A stretch of 64,000 nucleotides of DNA, taken from Pomphorhynchus laevis. Taxonomy: Eukaryota; Acanthocephala; Palaeacanthocephala; Echinorhynchida; Pomphorhynchidae. The number at the start of each line of letters is the position of its first letter. Position 1 is the first letter of the stretch. This document shows positions 58,601 to 61,600 of this stretch, in pieces. Below the pieces are notes generated by a model. The model ran no database searches, was not told the origin of the DNA, and saw only the letters and a program-made list of their open reading frames with translations. The DNA is taken from NCBI GenBank assembly GCA_012934845.2, contig WNNJ02002327.1:124001-188000 (forward strand), read 5' to 3'. Made by a program: the position numbers and the translations under genes.

Positions 58601-61600
58601 GCGGCGAGTCTTCTGTGATAGCGGGCTGATATATGTTTTAGGATACAATACTATATCTTCTGTTGATCTGATAACAGCAGAAAACGTGCAGAATAGCATA
58701 AACTCTACACGCGAATGCAACCGCGATTTTACCGTAACAGACGAGTCAATTATTTATGCTATCAGATATTTCCCAAGTACATCTATGGGCGGACTAGATG
58801 GGCTAATATCCCTACATCTCAAAAAACGAACAGGCCTGTTGCATGAAATTGCCGATGGCAAACTATTGCATTCGATCTGTTCATTCACCCAACTCCTACT
58901 ATTCGGGAAATTTCCTGAACAATCAGGTATATTATTTGAGCCATCTAGTCGCTCTACGAAAGAAAGCAGGCGACATTCAGCCCATAGCTGTCGGATGCTC
59001 ACTTCATCGACTCGCTGCTCGTCACGCAGCGATTAGTTTGAAGTCTATTAGTTTGAAGTCTATTAAAGTGAATACGTAAATTAAATACTCAAAAATATTT
59101 CATAGAATGTTTCATGGCTTATGTAATTTGAAACTATTTTCGTTTATAGGTAAATGTTTTGAAATTTAAAGAATTTACAACTGGAACACATCTGTTCCTA
59201 TGATGCACAACTTGAAATATTATAAATTTCACTGTGATTGAGATATCAACAATATAGCAATGCCAATATGATGATCTGAAATCCAACCAATATAACTGAG
59301 TACGACTTTATGAAAAAATCGTATTAAAACATTATTAAATTTTATTAATCATTGGTTTGATATAATAAAAACGTTATTTAAATTTGGAATTGAAAATATA
59401 TCATACTTGCTACTATAACAAAGCGAAGCGTTTGATAAATAATTCTTTCATAGGTTATATATTCGAATGCAAACAGTATTATTACATTAAACAGCTATTT
59501 TTAATTGGGGAAAGTATATAGCAATGCTCTTATATAGATAATTTGAATAATCTGCTGGCAATCATCCTGTCTTTAGCATTACTGATTTTTTCTATGGCCA
59601 TTTTTGATTCCCGATTGTATCACGGAGTATTTTAATATATACTCAATGTTTAATAACTTTTGTTTCACTACGCAATCGGTGTCTTTTAAAGCTTTTTGAT
59701 CAGTTCTTCGTAGACTAACCTCACTAACTTTAAATTCATGCTCTACACCTTTCTACAGGGTAACCAGGTCATGAGCTAAGCTAGCAATGATATCCAAATT
59801 TCATCGTTCGATCTGGTATTATTTAATATGATAGTTAGCGATCTTTGTTTCTATTTACGTATTGCTTGCCACAAAAAACACACTAGTAACATGAACAATA
59901 TTCTTAGGTTTCAGTCTGACGACTTGTTTAGTTTATAGGCCAGCATTTTCTTTGAACTGATTCATAGCTGGAAGAAACAACCAGCAGTTTTGCAGCAATA
60001 TCTTTCATATAATTTACACCTACATAACTTTATCGCTATTAGTCAAATTGAATCTGCTAAGCATTCTCTTTAGTTTTTGAGTTGTTTTCATTGTAATCAA
60101 TGACTTTTTACCCATCACTGATCTATCAAATGATTTTATTCATCCTACCGTTATTGTAGCCAAATTATTTGTATCTAAAGATCTTAGAAACGTTTTATCA
60201 AATAATTTTATTTTTACGAAAAAATAAAAATAAAACTATATCTGATTTTATTTCTTAAATTTGAAATTTTAAAATATTTATTAAGCAATATTTCAAATAC
60301 CAATGTTAAACGAAAAATTCGAGCGTCGATTCTTCGGTTGATTCTTTGAAGCATGGCGCATTGCCCCGTTGTATGGCAGTGCTAAGGCGCTGCATAAGCC
60401 ATGTGCGGGCATGTTTTCCCCCGTATTTAGAGATTTAGTCTGATTGCAGGATGTCCGGTTTGCTATGCCAATAAGTCTTTTAGATAAGCAGGACTAAGGC
60501 TGTTGGGTCCGCCAGCCGATGACGGGGGAAAAGAGCGTAGTGACCAGAGAAGCGACTCGGCGGTGACAATCGGGCTTATCGCATCGGCGGGTAGTTGTAT
60601 AGCTGATTGAGTATTGGCGGTCACCCTGTCGTGGTGTTTTGCAAGCAAAGCGGAAAACATTGAGTCTTCAGTCGCCATCAAGACTAAGTCACTGCATAAC
60701 GTAGGACTGATCTTCGAATAGCCCCATCCTCAACGTTTCCTGAGACTTTTCGTCTCAGATGTTCTCCGCTTTATTCTGGGCTCGAGCAGTGGCAAATTTG
60801 TCTGTCTTGAGGGATGTTAATAGATCCAACGTAACTGTTACTGGCTTCCTTAATCAGTGAAATGGGTGAGCGAACTTCAGCTGAATCAGTACCTTCCGGG
60901 GGACGTGAAGAGCGACTTTTAGGAGACATATCATGCTCCACCATGCGGTTTCGTCGGAAGGATTCGAGACAACAGCATAAACAAGATTTGCCATATTTGA
61001 AGGGACGCATGCTCTAGCTCCACATGATGTCAGACGAAATATCAGTACGTTCTTGGTAAGCAAGGCCGAGCGTTCTATTAGTTTGTGTTCTCGTACACGG
61101 AAATTCTCAGATAACAGCTCAGTGCAAAAAGGGAGCTCGGTGCTTTCGCCGGTTGCCACGGCCGGCTCACGAGTAGATATGGGCGTGTCATTGTTGTATG
61201 AATATATAGCAGGCGGAAGTCCAGAACCGCGACATCTTGGCGTTGGACCATGTTTTCGTACCACTCTAGATGGGTTAGCAGCGAAGTTATACAGTGCTCA
61301 GTTTTACAGTGCTCAGTCAAGTTAGAAGTCAAGGTAGAAGTTATACAGTGTTCAGTCAAGATACAGTGCTCAGCTATAAAAACTGAGCAATGCACCGCCA
61401 TTAGCTTAATGTGTGTATTCGACTCGATTCTATTGTTGACGGTCTTATTCGGTTCTGCTAAGTCTTGTACACTGGAGGATTTGTGCACATTCAAACGGCG
61501 GTTCGATAGCAGCTTTAATTTCGGAGTCGGTTCGGCTGTTTAATGAAGAGTCGATGCGGTCGTTTAGTTTGATATTCAATCCGCATTGAGAATTGATAAT

